Assembly: GCA_003535305.1 (NCBI GenBank)
Contig: DOHL01000047.1
Span: 7,595 to 14,155 of the forward strand
Reading direction: 5' to 3'
DNA length: 6,561 bases
Origin: Candidatus Acetothermia bacterium
GTDB taxonomy: Bacteria; Bipolaricaulota; Bipolaricaulia; UBA7950
Part shown: piece after piece, positions 6,090 to 6,561 of the stretch
How the letters are laid out: each line of letters opens with the position of its first letter
How positions within the stretch are numbered: the stretch's first letter is position 1
The notes under the pieces: model-generated
Told to the model about the DNA's origin: nothing
Database searches by the model: none
The model's input: only the letters and a program-made list of their open reading frames with translations
Position numbers and translations under genes: made by a program

Positions 6090-6561
6090 ATGCACCAATT
6101 CTTTACTCGTTTTAAGGTAACGATTATTTGGGGTATTGTTATCGCTTTTATCGTCAGCAGCATAGGCCTCTACGCCCTTATACGCCGACCAGGAGTAGTT
6201 CATGACGGTGAGAATGTAGGACGGATTGCTGTAGTGATAAATGGAGAGAAGATCGGAATGGAGCAGTTCGAAGCAGCCCATACACACCTTATCCAGCAGC
6301 ACGAGCAGTTCCATGCACAGATGGGACAACCGTTTACCCCTTTATTGCAAGGCGTAACCGGAGCATTACTACAACTTCAATTGCGTGCTCAGACGATGGA
6401 AGGGGTGATTCGCCACACGTTGCTCGGACAAGAGATCACGCGGCAACGGATCAGAGCCGATAATAGAGCGATCGAAGCGGAGTTTCACCGGCAATACGAT
6501 GAACTGTTACGGGTCCATAACCTCACAGAAGAGCGGCTACGTGAGTTGCTTGTGGCGCATG
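6090..6561 (+). CDS. PpiD/SurA-like membrane-anchored chaperone or peptidyl-prolyl isomerase, N-terminal part (truncated by window edge)
   Basis: The open frame runs from the ATG at 6090 through 157 codons to the window end without a stop. It begins MHQFFTRFKVTIIWGIVIAF: a basic start and one membrane segment (about 9-31), with no lipobox Cys, so it is anchored in the membrane with the rest outside the cytoplasm. After a short linker comes RIAVVINGEKIGMEQFEAAH (about 45-64), the characteristic opening of SurA_N/PpiD chaperone domains ('a.VNG..I....F'). Charged and Gln-rich helices follow, such as EFHRQYDELLRVHNLTEERL near the end. In this family a helical chaperone domain surrounds a parvulin-type isomerase domain, which would lie outside the window, so catalytic activity cannot be judged. 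It follows rny by 116 bases and has its own promoter candidate and strong ribosome binding site. PpiD-like is favoured over SurA (cleaved signal) and PrsA (lipoprotein) because of the uncleaved anchor. Confidence 0.72.
   Translation, partial: MHQFFTRFKVTIIWGIVIAFIVSSIGLYALIRRPGVVHDGENVGRIAVVINGEKIGMEQFEAAHTHLIQQHEQFHAQMGQPFTPLLQGVTGALLQLQLRAQTMEGVIRHTLLGQEITRQRIRADNRAIEAEFHRQYDELLRVHNLTEERLRELLVAH

Overview
The window looks like an ordinary stretch of bacterial chromosome, roughly half G+C, from a lineage I cannot name. RNase Y and a short NusA without a C-terminal acidic or AR-repeat extension argue against enterobacteria and for a Firmicutes-like or deep-branching lineage. The large RND exporter and a membrane-anchored PpiD/SurA-type chaperone would suit a cell with a diderm-type envelope, but this is a weak inference. 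No rRNA, tRNA, CRISPR array, insertion sequence or integrase is visible.

Layout. On the minus strand, bases 1-153 hold the first 51 codons of an RluA/RluD-family pseudouridine synthase, starting at GTG behind a strong ribosome binding site. A 275-base divergent intergenic region follows. It has a plus-strand promoter candidate and a leader with two good stem-loops. Then, all on the plus strand, come nusA (429-1388), a 933-residue RND/MMPL-family exporter (1410-4211) only 21 bases behind nusA and so probably co-transcribed, a 253-base gap, rny encoding RNase Y (4465-5973), a 116-base gap with a promoter candidate, and the first 157 codons of a PpiD/SurA-like chaperone (6090 to the window end).

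How the genes relate. nusA (transcription elongation and termination), rny (membrane-bound mRNA decay) and rluD (rRNA pseudouridylation) are RNA-metabolism housekeeping genes. The exporter and the SurA/PpiD-like protein act at the envelope. The usual rimP-nusA-infB arrangement is not present: nusA is first in its unit and is followed by a transporter.

There is no obvious new defence or mobile system. The points most worth checking are: an internal deletion of about 35-40 residues in the NusA head domain; a 22-base near-duplicate (19/22) of the nusA translation start upstream of rny, which falls exactly at the start of a 28-29 codon small ORF; the repeat-rich rny leader (two TATAATAAC copies 21 bases apart, then a short hairpin); and the structured nusA leader.
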